Positions 54,325-62,270 of a DNA stretch of 64,000 nt are shown here, piece after piece (positions within the stretch are counted from its first letter, which is position 1; every line of letters begins with the position of its first letter). This DNA is from Bacillus sp. FJAT-29937 (GTDB lineage Bacteria; Bacillota; Bacilli; Bacillales; Cytobacillaceae). The notes below the pieces were generated by a model that searched no databases, had not been told where the DNA came from, and saw only the letters and a program-made list of their open reading frames with translations. Location: NCBI RefSeq assembly GCF_001509555.1, contig NZ_LMAS01000006.1, positions 62,001-126,000 on the forward strand, given 5' to 3'. The position numbers were made by a program, and so were the translations under genes.

Positions 54325-55416
54325 ATGAGAAGGATACTTAAAAGAGTGCTTTATAGCTTTGCCATTTTACTCGTTTTATCACTTGCTGCTGTACTATTGT
54401 TCGGACACTCTAATTATTCAAAGGGATCGGGCAATTTACAATCGAAACTGGATGCATTCATGGAAAAGAAGGAAGATTTCAGCGGTGTTGTCCTTATTGC
54501 TAAAGACGGAAACATCCTAATGGAAAAAGGTTATGGAATGGCTAACAAGGAGGAAGGGCTTACCAATCAGCAGGATACGAAATTTAGAATTGCGTCCATT
54601 ACAAAAACATTTACGGCTACTGCCATTATGCAATTAGAGGAAAAGGGCCTGCTCTCCGTACAGGATCCGTTGAGCAAATTTTATCCGGACCTTCCAAACA
54701 GTGACTCTATTACGCTTCATCATCTATTGAGCCATTCGTCAGGTTATGTTGAGTATCTTTCCAAGGGGTTCGAGTTTGATCATGAATATACAAAGGAACA
54801 GCTTGTCGACCTTTTTAAAGATGAGCCGCTGAACTTCACACCAGGCAAAAAATTTAGTTATAGCAACTCCGGATTTCTTTTACTAGGAATGGTTATTGAA
54901 AAGGTATCAGGGCAATCATTCGAAGACTATATTGCTGAAAATATTTTTAAACCTGCAGGTATGACCCACTCATCCTTCGACGTTGAAAATCCACAAGAAT
55001 TGGCGACAGGCTATGTGAAAGGGGAACCTGGCCCGAAAGTTGATCCTTCTATCGCTTTTGCCGCTGGAGATATTATATCTACCGCACAGGATGTTTATTT
55101 ATACGACCAAGCTTTAAAAAGTAATAAGTTATTAAAGTCTGAAACACAAAATAAAATGTATACGGTATACTCAAGCAGCTTCCCTTATCAATACGGTTAT
55201 GGCTGGTATGTGTTCGAAACCTTCGGACACCGCAACATCAGCCATTCAGGAGGATATCCGAACGGCTTCAGAAATTATCTTACTAGATACATAGACGATG
55301 ACCTGACGATTATCGTTTTGAGTAATCAAATGGAAACGAATTCGAAAGCATTGACGAGAGAATTAGCTTCCATCGTTTTTGGAAAGGGCATTTGGTTTTG
55401 GCAAAAATCCCTTTAG
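54325..55416 (+). CDS. membrane-anchored serine hydrolase, beta-lactamase/PBP fold
   Basis: A 363-residue protein with an N-terminal anchor (about residues 8-27) and a class C beta-lactamase-like domain. The catalytic set is Ser91-x-x-Lys94 (ASITK), Tyr179-x-Asn181 (YSN) and His307-x-Gly (HSGG). Such proteins are DD-peptidases, esterases or D-amino-acid peptidases acting outside the cell. All motifs are intact, so it should be active. The ribosome site is weak (GAAAGGTTGGG lies 17 bases before the ATG). A second member of the fold lies on the opposite strand at 55524. Confidence 0.85.
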   Translation: MRRILKRVLYSFAILLVLSLAAVLLFGHSNYSKGSGNLQSKLDAFMEKKEDFSGVVLIAKDGNILMEKGYGMANKEEGLTNQQDTKFRIASITKTFTATAIMQLEEKGLLSVQDPLSKFYPDLPNSDSITLHHLLSHSSGYVEYLSKGFEFDHEYTKEQLVDLFKDEPLNFTPGKKFSYSNSGFLLLGMVIEKVSGQSFEDYIAENIFKPAGMTHSSFDVENPQELATGYVKGEPGPKVDPSIAFAAGDIISTAQDVYLYDQALKSNKLLKSETQNKMYTVYSSSFPYQYGYGWYVFETFGHRNISHSGGYPNGFRNYLTRYIDDDLTIIVLSNQMETNSKALTRELASIVFGKGIWFWQKSL

Positions 55417-55474
55417 AACTTGAAGAAGGACTATTATTTGCAATGGCATGGATGCCTTAAAGTAAGAAAGCGTG

Positions 55475-55517
55475 AAAAAAAGAACGGAACCCAATCTGCT
55501 GAAGGGCTGATTGGGTT
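55475..55517 (-). terminator. intrinsic terminator of the second serine hydrolase gene
   Basis: GAACCCAATC and GATTGGGTTC pair around a 12-base loop. On the minus strand the stem is followed by CGTTCTTTTTTTT, so it ends the 55524-56966 gene. Confidence 0.75.
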
Positions 55518-55523
55518 CTGTCC

Positions 55524-56966
55524 TTACCTGGCCATTTCGTTCAAGTTAGCGGGACAAGGTACCTGTCCCCTTGTGCCAAGAGAGAACTTTATCCATAAAA
55601 AGAGCTTCACACAGCCTGTAGTAAGCAAGATAACGGAAGTACCCCATATTACACTCGTAAGATCAGGAATGAAATCATATAGGAAAGACCATGTAAATCC
55701 TAATGAATTTGGCAACTGGGTTAAAATGAGCAACGGTAAAATGAAGTTAACCAGTAACGGCAGGATTATCGTTTTGAGTTTGGGTGACTTCCCATTTATT
55801 AATCCGGAATGCCATTTTAAAATGTTTTTCATATGAAAGATTAGTAGAACAACGATAATCAGAATGACCCCATTCATGATCATATAGATTTTAGGAAAAG
55901 TATTGCTGGAAATGCTGGAAGGCTCTTTGCCTGCCAAAATATCAACGACTCCTGCCCCAATCTTCTCAATGAGCCCCGAGATGATGATCGAATTATTAAT
56001 ATTGGACAGGAGAATAATTCCGTAGTTTTCATTTGGCATGATGATCATGGTTGAATGATAATTAGGAGCCTCTCCTGAATGTCTGATTGTTGGCACCCCA
56101 TTGGTTGGTGAAACAAACCAGCCCATCCCGTAATAACTGTCCTCCCCCATAATAGGCGCTTTTACACTTGGTTTGTGCATTTCTTCTAAACTCGAATTTG
56201 AAACTAATGTTTGGCTGAGATATTTTCCGTTATTCATTTGGGCAATTAAATAATGAGTCATATCCTCTGCACTTGAAATGAGATATCCCGCAGGAAGATA
56301 CTCCTCGTTAAATGGCAGTTCGTTTTCAAAATTGAATCCAAACCACGTTCGATAACCTGCAGCTAATCCGTTCTCCCCTGCTAGAGTTTGTGAGGTATAG
56401 CTATGAGTCATGTCAAGCGGGGTAAAAATATTTTCCCTAATATACTCCTCATAAGCTTTATTAGTAACAGAGGTAATAATTTGACCAAGAAGCTTGTAAT
56501 TTTCATTGGAGTATTCAAACACTTGCCCAATGTTTTCTCTTTTGATTTGCCACTCCCCATTTTGCTTAGGGGCCTTAGAAATTCCGCTCGTCTGATTAAG
56601 AAGCTGCCTAACCGAAATGTTCGGGAAATCCATTTCGGGAAGATACGTTTGGATTGGCGAATCCAAATCAACCTTACCTTCCTCAACCAGCTTCATAATG
56701 GCCATTGCTGTAAAGGATTTGGTGGTTGATCCTAAGATAAAAGGAGTTTGGGGTGAAATCTCTTTTCCGTACCCTTTTAAATGAGTAATCTGATCTCCTT
56801 TCACAATTCCAATTGCTAGTCCGGGGATGTGAGCTGCTTTCATTTCTGCTTGAATGTATTCATCAATTTTTTCCTCGGAAAGTTCATTTGGCTGTGCATG
56901 TGCAGACCATAGATGGAATGGGGTTAGTAACATACAAAAAACAAATAAAATCATTATTTTTTTCAT
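55524..56966 (-). CDS. serine hydrolase, beta-lactamase/PBP fold, with C-terminal membrane domain
   Basis: A 480-residue exported protein with a signal peptide (about 1-24, HLWSAHA), a beta-lactamase-fold domain with Ser80-x-x-Lys83 (STTK), Tyr152-x-Asn154 (YSN) and His296 (HSGEA), and three membrane helices at the C-terminus (about 360-378, 398-418, 435-462). This is the plan of the PBP4*/FmtA-like esterase group with a membrane tail. The last 17 residues (from about 464, GTRGQVPCPANLNEMA) are encoded by a small palindromic repeat, so the original C-terminus seems replaced by an insertion. GAGGAGAATGAGAA precedes the ATG. Confidence 0.85.
   Translation of the reverse strand: MKKIMILFVFCMLLTPFHLWSAHAQPNELSEEKIDEYIQAEMKAAHIPGLAIGIVKGDQITHLKGYGKEISPQTPFILGSTTKSFTAMAIMKLVEEGKVDLDSPIQTYLPEMDFPNISVRQLLNQTSGISKAPKQNGEWQIKRENIGQVFEYSNENYKLLGQIITSVTNKAYEEYIRENIFTPLDMTHSYTSQTLAGENGLAAGYRTWFGFNFENELPFNEEYLPAGYLISSAEDMTHYLIAQMNNGKYLSQTLVSNSSLEEMHKPSVKAPIMGEDSYYGMGWFVSPTNGVPTIRHSGEAPNYHSTMIIMPNENYGIILLSNINNSIIISGLIEKIGAGVVDILAGKEPSSISSNTFPKIYMIMNGVILIIVVLLIFHMKNILKWHSGLINGKSPKLKTIILPLLVNFILPLLILTQLPNSLGFTWSFLYDFIPDLTSVIWGTSVILLTTGCVKLFLWIKFSLGTRGQVPCPANLNEMAR
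55551..55569. repeat. palindromic repeat inside the end of a gene
   Basis: GGGACAAGGTACCTGTCCC is a near-perfect palindrome with an internal KpnI-like GGTACC. Similar GGGACA...TGTCCC palindromes are known as abundant small repeats in Bacillus genomes. Here it encodes the last residues of the 55524-56966 protein. Confidence 0.65.
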
Positions 56967-57019
56967 TTCTCATTCTCCTCAACTAAGTATTTCTGCTCTA
57001 AGTGTAGGGCGGAAAATAG

Positions 57020-57050
57020 AAAAAAAGGAGGGGGATTTTTTCTCCCCTCC
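57020..57050 (-). terminator. intrinsic terminator of the NarL-type two-component operon
   Basis: GGAGGGG and CCCCTCC pair around a T-rich loop, with AAAAAA on the plus strand as U tract on the gene strand. It separates the response regulator from the serine hydrolase gene downstream. Confidence 0.75.
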
Positions 57051-57626
57051 CTACTTGCGGCGTTTGAGCTTTTTCGAAATGTTTTTCATATGGGTGCCGA
57101 TTGTATCTAGCGTGGTATGGAAATACTCGGCCATCTGCGGTCTCGTATATCCTTCTTCCTTTAAGCTGAAAATATTTTTTTCCATCGGGGTGAGTGACTT
57201 TAAGCGAATCTCTCTAAGTATTGCGCTTGTAGCATCCGGATGAAGGGAAACCTGGTCATAGTGCGCCTCCCGAATGCAATTCAGGATATCTTGGATGCTG
57301 GATTTGTTTACATAGTTAATGGCACCATATTCAATCGCCTTAACAATGATTTCCCGCTCGGCTAAGGCAGTTAACATGATGATTTTGATCCCTTTTCCTA
57401 AATTAGAGATTTCCGAAGTTGCCTCAATTCCATCTAAGTTATTATCGGTTAAATTAATATCCATGAGGATTACATCAAGAGGCAAGTGTTTAGCAGCTTC
57501 AATTGCCTCTTCTTTTGAGGAAACTACCTTAACAACATCAAGGTCCTCTTCTAGTTTAAGGTCCTCTGTTATATCCCTTTGCCATCTGGAATCATCCTCA
57601 ACCAGCATGACTCTTATTTTTTCCAA
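57051..57626 (-). CDS. NarL/LuxR family response regulator
   Basis: A 191-residue regulator, a little shorter than usual. The receiver domain (1-115) has Asp11/Asp12, the phosphoacceptor Asp56 in VILMDINLTDNNLDG, and the conserved Lys in YVNKSS. The C-terminal LuxR-type helix-turn-helix (about 135-191) reads LTPMEKNIFSLKEEGYTRPQMAEYFHTTLDTIGTHMKNI (given for its plan). The start is TTG at 57626, overlapping the kinase gene by 29 bases. Targets are unknown; the downstream serine hydrolase is separated by a terminator. Confidence 0.88.
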   Translation of the reverse strand: MEKIRVMLVEDDSRWQRDITEDLKLEEDLDVVKVVSSKEEAIEAAKHLPLDVILMDINLTDNNLDGIEATSEISNLGKGIKIIMLTALAEREIIVKAIEYGAINYVNKSSIQDILNCIREAHYDQVSLHPDATSAILREIRLKSLTPMEKNIFSLKEEGYTRPQMAEYFHTTLDTIGTHMKNISKKLKRRK

Positions 57627-58989
57627 TCGTTCTCACACTCCAAAATGATTTCGCTTTAATTGGCAGATGAATGCTCATTGTTGTCCCCTTCCCAATTTCT
57701 GAATAGGGGATGGATAGCGTGCCGCCATGTTTGTTGATAATAAAATAAACATAATAGAGACCTACTCCGTAATGGGAAACTGACTTTTTTGTCGTAAATA
57801 ATGGAGTAATCACATCATCTAAATGATCTCGATGAATCCCTTTGCCGTTATCAGTCACTTCAATTACAGCTTCTTGATTTTTACGATAAAGGCTGATTTG
57901 TATTTTTCCATTCTGATGTTCAATTGCCTCAACACTGTTTGATAATAAATTCGTTATGCATTCTTTTAAATGTAAGGGATCGACTTCCGCATCGATTGAG
58001 GCAGATAAATTCATCTCAAATTTAATACCTGGATGCTGGTCTCCTTCATGGAAGCCCTTTGCTGCCTCATGGATAACATCATTAATTGATTGTGTTTGTA
58101 GGTTTAGCTGAAAATCATCCGTTTTTTTAGTAGCTAGAATCATATTATTCATGTGAAGGAGGGTTTCGTCCATTGCTTCGAAATTTCGCCCAAGGGGTTC
58201 AGCTAAGGTTGAATCCATTGATGAAATGATCCGTTTATTGCGTTCATTCAAATATAGCAGTCGGTTAATTTCATTTTTTAACGTGTGCAATACCATTGAA
58301 TCGGCCTTCATTTTTAGATCAAGGGGGTCGTGCTGAAAGGTGAAGGGCTCATAAATAAAATCAGTTCCCTTCGCTTTGAACCGTTTCAGCAATATAACTG
58401 TTAAGCAGCCTGTGAAAATTAATAAGCCCCATATGATCGTTTGGGTTGGAGCGTAATTAGCGATTTTAATAGCTAAAGAAAGGTCATAAATAAAAGTGGC
58501 AATCAAACACACAAGCCCAAAAGTGAAAATTTTCGCATCAATGTTCCCATTATAGGCGTTTCTAATAGTGGAAATAGCAATATATAATACCGTTGCAATA
58601 TTCAATAGACTATATGGGAGAAAAATATCTTCAAGGTAAACGATTGAGAGCAGGGATAGCATAGTGATCATCCCCCAGCTGAAGAAATGGACCTGCCATA
58701 AGCGGCGATTTATTTTTCTATAGCCTGGGCCAAAGATTTGCTCATAAAATAATAAAAAGAAAGGACTGGCACTATAGGAAGCGTATTTTATGAAAGATGA
58801 GTAGGTTATGGCGGCCGGCAATTGCCAAGCGCCGATTAAATTGATTGAAATGGCTGCAAGGAATACTCCAAAGTATAGAAGATAAGGATGTTTTCTCTTA
58901 GGAAGTGAATAAAAAAATACACTGATGAAGAAAATGCTTAAGAGTAATAACAAATAAATAAAGAAATATTGGAAACTATAAGGAACCAT
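57598..58989 (-). CDS. membrane sensor histidine kinase with 7TM-type input domain
   Basis: A 463-residue kinase. The N-terminal half (about 1-205) has seven hydrophobic segments, as in 7TM-type (MHYT/7TMR-like) sensors, with almost no external loops, so the signal may be in the membrane. The catalytic half has the His235 phosphoacceptor in VLHTLKNEINRL, a Cit/Agr-like H box, an N box in ECITNLLSNSVEAI, and G boxes DNGKGIH and GVGLYYVYFI. It should phosphorylate the NarL-type regulator encoded by the overlapping next gene. GGAGTAAGAGC precedes the ATG. Confidence 0.88.
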   Translation of the reverse strand: MVPYSFQYFFIYLLLLLSIFFISVFFYSLPKRKHPYLLYFGVFLAAISINLIGAWQLPAAITYSSFIKYASYSASPFFLLFYEQIFGPGYRKINRRLWQVHFFSWGMITMLSLLSIVYLEDIFLPYSLLNIATVLYIAISTIRNAYNGNIDAKIFTFGLVCLIATFIYDLSLAIKIANYAPTQTIIWGLLIFTGCLTVILLKRFKAKGTDFIYEPFTFQHDPLDLKMKADSMVLHTLKNEINRLLYLNERNKRIISSMDSTLAEPLGRNFEAMDETLLHMNNMILATKKTDDFQLNLQTQSINDVIHEAAKGFHEGDQHPGIKFEMNLSASIDAEVDPLHLKECITNLLSNSVEAIEHQNGKIQISLYRKNQEAVIEVTDNGKGIHRDHLDDVITPLFTTKKSVSHYGVGLYYVYFIINKHGGTLSIPYSEIGKGTTMSIHLPIKAKSFWSVRTIGKNKSHAG

Positions 58990-59089
58990 GCTCTTACTCC
59001 TATTCGACTCGTTAGTTAAAGATATTATACAATAGGGACTAGGGGCCCGTCTCCATGTTCCATTTCAAACTGAAGGGATGTTATTGTAG

Positions 59090-59473
59090 ATGATAACGCA
59101 AGTCGGTCAAATTATGTTATACGTTAATAATCAAGAGGAATCAGTGAAGTTTTGGACTGAAAAAGTCGGATTTATCGTCGTTTCTGATCAAGATAATGGC
59201 CACATGAGATGGATTGAAATTGCTCCTTCACAGGGAGCGGAAACAAGCATTGTTCTTCATAACAAGGAGTTCATAGCCAAAATGCAGCCGGAATTAAATC
59301 TTGGCACCCCATCGTTAATGTTTTTCACAGAAAACCTGGATCAATTGTATAAAGATCTTACTGATAAGTATGTCACGGTTGGCGAAATTGTCACGATGCC
59401 TTCAGGAAGAGTATTTAACTTTGCAGATGATGAGAAAAATTACTTTGCCGTCATGGAAAAAAGTAAGGCGTAA
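59090..59473 (+). CDS. VOC family protein (glyoxalase/bleomycin-resistance fold)
   Basis: A 127-residue single VOC module with the opening QVGQIMLYVNNQEESVKFWTEKVGF and the end GRVFNFADDEKNYFAVME, which suit glyoxalase/dioxygenase-like proteins. The metal-ligand positions cannot be fixed by eye. AAGGGATG lies 12 bases before the ATG. The function is open. It converges on the CofE-like gene across a shared terminator. Confidence 0.83.
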   Translation: MITQVGQIMLYVNNQEESVKFWTEKVGFIVVSDQDNGHMRWIEIAPSQGAETSIVLHNKEFIAKMQPELNLGTPSLMFFTENLDQLYKDLTDKYVTVGEIVTMPSGRVFNFADDEKNYFAVMEKSKA

Positions 59474-59476
59474 TAA

Positions 59477-59517
59477 TAAAAACTAGATGCCGAGTTTCAA
59501 GGGCATCTAGTTTTTTA
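59477..59517. terminator. bidirectional terminator
   Basis: AAAACTAGATGCC pairs with GGGCATCTAGTTTT with T tracts on both sides. It serves the VOC gene and the convergent CofE-like gene. Confidence 0.85.
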
Positions 59518-59520
59518 TAT

Positions 59521-60762
59521 TTACTTCGTATAGTTATCAAAATATCCTTGAATAAAAATAATCGGTGTTCCTTTATCTCCGCTGCCTGAAGTTAAGTCAG
59601 ATAGAGATCCAATCAGGTCAGTTAATTTTCTAGGAGTCGTTCCTTGTGATTCCATTGATCCTACAAGGTCAGATTCTTTATTATTAATAAATTCGGAGAT
59701 CGCCTTTTTCAGTTCTTCCCCTTTTAAATCAGCAAAATTATTATCAGCAAGATACTTTAGCTTTATTTCATTAGGAGTTCCATCAAGGCCGGAAGTGTAA
59801 GCAGGTGATACAACTGGATCCGCAAGCTCCCAAATCTTTCCGACTGGATCCTTAAAGGCGCCGTCTCCGTAAACCATCACTTCAACGACTTTTCCTGTCT
59901 TTTCTTTCAGCATTTGCTGAATTTGGTCAACAACCGGCTGGCAATTGCGCGGGAATAGCTTCACACTGTCTTCAGTTGCTTTATTGGATCCAAGGAGACC
60001 ATAATCTTCATTACAGCCGCTTCCATCAATAGACTCTGATAAAATATTATCGAGGCTATAAATTTTTTCGCCGCCATTCGCTTTTAAAATTCTCTTCGTT
60101 CTAAATCTTGTATGGATATCACAAGTAAGAACATTCTTTGTATATTCTAAAATGGTTTTCGGGTTATTGGAGAAGATGACTTCACATTCCACACCGTATT
60201 CTTCTGCTAACGATTTATAGTAATCAATATAATCAACACCGGTAAAAGTATGTTTGTTATAGCCAAAAAGGTCACGGAATTGGTTCTCAGTTAGAACATC
60301 TGTCCAAGGATTCACACCCTTTTCATCAAGTAAATCGATATCAACTAAATGATTTCCGACCTCATCAGACGGATAGCTGAGCATTAATACAATTTTCTTT
60401 GCTGTCCCTTTTGCAATCCCGCGAAGACAGATAGCAAAGCGATTGCGGCTTAAGATAGGGAAAATGACCCCAATGGTTTCATCACCAAATTTTGAACGAA
60501 CATCTTGAGCAATATGATCGACTGTCGCATAGTTTCCTTGTGCACGAGCAACAATGGATTCCGTAACGGTTACAATATCTTTATCTTGAATACTAAAGCC
60601 TTCAACTTCTGCAGCCTTTAGCACACTGTCTACAACAATTTCTTCAATATTGTCCCCTTGATTGATGATGGGGCAACGAAGGCCTCTAACAACAGTTCCA
60701 ACTACTCTTTCCAATATAATCGCTCCCTTATGACTGTTAGGCTTAATTTCCATAATATCCAC
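59521..60762 (-). CDS. coenzyme F420-0:L-glutamate ligase-like (CofE family) protein
   Basis: A 413-residue protein of the CofE-type ligase family. The N-terminal half has GLRCPIINQGDNIEEIVVDSV, the ENQFRDLFGYNKHTFTGVDYID segment, and the middle has VMVYGDGAFKDPVGKIWELADPVVSP and SGLDGTPNEIKLKYLADN, motifs found in the F420_ligase domain of Firmicutes. CofE adds glutamates to F420, but bacilli do not make F420, so the substrate is unknown; amide-bond formation between an acid and an amino acid is a fair inference. GTG 60762 follows GAGGTG by about 10 bases. It is divergent from a LysR gene starting at 60834. Confidence 0.8.
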   Translation of the reverse strand: MDIMEIKPNSHKGAIILERVVGTVVRGLRCPIINQGDNIEEIVVDSVLKAAEVEGFSIQDKDIVTVTESIVARAQGNYATVDHIAQDVRSKFGDETIGVIFPILSRNRFAICLRGIAKGTAKKIVLMLSYPSDEVGNHLVDIDLLDEKGVNPWTDVLTENQFRDLFGYNKHTFTGVDYIDYYKSLAEEYGVECEVIFSNNPKTILEYTKNVLTCDIHTRFRTKRILKANGGEKIYSLDNILSESIDGSGCNEDYGLLGSNKATEDSVKLFPRNCQPVVDQIQQMLKEKTGKVVEVMVYGDGAFKDPVGKIWELADPVVSPAYTSGLDGTPNEIKLKYLADNNFADLKGEELKKAISEFINNKESDLVGSMESQGTTPRKLTDLIGSLSDLTSGSGDKGTPIIFIQGYFDNYTK

Positions 60763-60833
60763 TTGTACTATACACCTCTTTAGTGATATAAGTAAAATTA
60801 ATATATCTAATAGTGGATATAAGGGGTGTTTAT

Positions 60834-61736
60834 ATGGTTAGTAAGTTAGATTTATATAAGGTTTTTTGTATCGTTGGAAATTGCAAAAGTTTTTCTAAAG
60901 CGGCGAAAGAGCTTTACATGACACAGCCTGCCGTTAGTCAAAGCATCATGCAATTAGAAAAAGAATTGGATACACGCCTTTTCAACCGGACTCCTAAAGG
61001 GGTTACCTTCACGGATGAGGGCAAATTATTATTTGAATATGTTCATTCAGCTATTAATTTAATTGATGTAGGAGAGGAAAAGATATTAGAATTTAAAAAT
61101 TTAACGGCGGGAGAATTAAAGATCGGTGTCGGGGACACGATCTCCAGATATTTTTTACTCCCATATTTAGAGCTTTTTCACAATCATTATCCTAATATTA
61201 AATTTAAGATTGTGAATGGGACGACATTAGAAATCTGCTCCTTGCTGAAATCAGGGGAGGTCGATGTGGCTGTTTGTAATTTCCCGCTTGATGATCCTGC
61301 GTTAGAGCTAAGGCCTTGCCTTGAAGTCCACGATATCTTTGTATGCGGTGAAAAATATAAGGGCCTTTTATCTGAAGCCGTAAGTATTCAGAAATTAGTT
61401 AAGCTGCCGTTAATTTTTCTTGATAATTCAAATTCCAGAAACTATGTGGAGGAATACTTGCTATCCAAAGGGATACAAATATCCCCTGAATTCGAATTAG
61501 GCTCACATGATTTACTTTTGGAATTTGCAAAAATTAATTTAGGGATTGCCTGTGTCACGAAGGAATTCTCACAAAATTATTTAAATAAAGGATTATTGTA
61601 TGAAATCCAGCTTGTCGAGGAAATACCAAAGCGCGATATTGGCGTTTGTTTTCTAAAAAGTGTTCCACTTTCGCCAGCCTCCACTAAATTTGTAGAGATA
61701 TTAGAAAAGAAGCCAGCACAAATGGCATTTCTATAA
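60834..61736 (+). CDS. LysR family transcriptional regulator
   Basis: A 300-residue regulator with the DNA-binding domain at 1-60 (LYKVFCIVGNCKSFSKAAKELYMTQPAVSQSIMQLEKEL, cited for its plan) and the effector domain at about 90-290. ATG 60834 follows AAGGGG by 7 bases. The short A+T-rich interval of about 70 bases to the CofE-like gene must carry both promoters, which points to that gene as its target (inference). A downstream inverted repeat at 61749 may end its transcript or belong to the serA leader. Confidence 0.87.
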   Translation: MVSKLDLYKVFCIVGNCKSFSKAAKELYMTQPAVSQSIMQLEKELDTRLFNRTPKGVTFTDEGKLLFEYVHSAINLIDVGEEKILEFKNLTAGELKIGVGDTISRYFLLPYLELFHNHYPNIKFKIVNGTTLEICSLLKSGEVDVAVCNFPLDDPALELRPCLEVHDIFVCGEKYKGLLSEAVSIQKLVKLPLIFLDNSNSRNYVEEYLLSKGIQISPEFELGSHDLLLEFAKINLGIACVTKEFSQNYLNKGLLYEIQLVEEIPKRDIGVCFLKSVPLSPASTKFVEILEKKPAQMAFL

Positions 61737-61748
61737 AGTGAAGCTGTT

Positions 61749-61787
61749 CTTCAACAGTATTATTTTTAATAAAATTAATTGTTGAAG
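61749..61787. promoter_or_regulatory. inverted repeat overlapping the serA leader -35
   Basis: CTTCAACA (61749-61756) and TGTTGAAG (61780-61787) are exact inverted repeats. The right arm covers the TTGAAG -35 of the leader promoter, so it may be an operator; a rho-independent end for the LysR gene is less likely, as there is no T tract. Confidence 0.4.
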
Positions 61788-61810
61788 GTTTCTGTAAAAT
61801 CTGATATTAT
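61782..61810 (+). promoter_or_regulatory. sigma-A promoter of the serA leader
   Basis: TTGAAG (61782-61787), 17-base spacer and TATTAT (61805-61810). Transcription would begin about 8-10 bases before the ZTP aptamer. Confidence 0.65.
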
Positions 61811-61825
61811 GGAATCAATTTCAAA

Positions 61826-61898
61826 GGCTATGTGTAACTGGCGAAAACGGATAACCGTGGGGGAGCACATAGTAACGATTAGCCGTTCGCCTGGGCAG
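61826..61898 (+). ncRNA. ZTP (pfl motif) riboswitch
   Basis: The RNA contains the conserved elements of the ZTP/ZMP class: ACTGGCG (61837-61843), a CGGATAACCGTGGGGGAGC stretch and the 3' element CGCCTGGGCA (61889-61898). Pairing P1, CTATGTG (61828-61834) with CACATAG (61866-61872), is exact. This class senses ZTP and ZMP, alarm signals for lack of 10-formyl-tetrahydrofolate, and normally turns on one-carbon and purine genes. It lies just after a good sigma-A promoter, about 370 bases before serA. Confidence 0.85.
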
Positions 61899-61926
61899 AG
61901 GTAAGGGAGTTTTTTCCCTTACCTCT
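61897..61926 (+). terminator. hairpin after the ZTP aptamer
   Basis: AGAGGTAAGGGA pairs with TCCCTTACCTCT, and TTGTGT follows. It is the likely expression platform of the ZTP riboswitch, but its T tract is weak and it does not include the GCCTGGGC element. Confidence 0.5.
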
Positions 61927-61965
61927 TTGTGTATATACAGGGGGGATGGCTTAGAAAATTAATGG

Positions 61966-61994
61966 TTGATAAAGCTTTTAATTTCTATTATTGT
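61966..61994 (+). promoter_or_regulatory. possible second promoter before the glycine riboswitch
   Basis: TTGATA (61966-61971), 17-base spacer, TATTGT (61989-61994). If active, it makes a transcript that starts after the ZTP element and reads only the glycine riboswitch. Confidence 0.35.
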
Positions 61995-62079
61995 AGAGGT
62001 ACAGATTTTTCGTAAAATTACTAATAATTAAATAGAAGGAAAGCTATGATTGTTATGGGTCGCACTATAACAGGAGCAG

Positions 62080-62146
62080 CTTCTGGAGAGACTGCACGTT
62101 GACTGCAGCGCCGAAGGGTTCAAAATCTCAGGCAAAAGGACAGAAG
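62080..62146 (+). ncRNA. glycine riboswitch, single aptamer
   Basis: The core GCGCCGAAGGG (62108-62118), the CTCAGGCAAAAGGACAG block and the closing helix CTTCTG (62080-62085) with CAGAAG (62141-62146) identify a glycine aptamer. Only one aptamer is visible, not the usual tandem pair. Two terminators follow and serA starts 125 bases after the aptamer. Confidence 0.9.
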
Positions 62147-62180
62147 AATAACAAATGTATTGTGCTATTTGTTATTTTTT
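62147..62180 (+). terminator. terminator directly after the glycine aptamer
   Basis: AATAACAAAT pairs with ATTTGTTATT, followed by a T run. It starts at the last base of the aptamer closing helix, so it is the likely expression platform. Confidence 0.75.
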
Positions 62181-62190
62181 GACGTCTGAT

Positions 62191-62219
62191 GAGATTGGGG
62201 AACACCAGTCTCTTTTTTT
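62191..62219 (+). terminator. second leader terminator
   Basis: GAGATTGG pairs with CCAGTCTC (one G-T pair), followed by seven T residues. It lies between the first terminator and the serA ribosome site, so the leader has two stops in a row. Confidence 0.7.
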
Positions 62220-62270
62220 ATTTTATTAGATTCCTAGTTTAAAAATAGACGATAAAGAGGAGAAGTGACG

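Noticed and set aside
55420..55836. Plus-strand frame of 138 codons after the first serine hydrolase
   Set aside because: It is the antisense of the end of the second serine hydrolase gene and its terminator, and contains the palindromic repeat.
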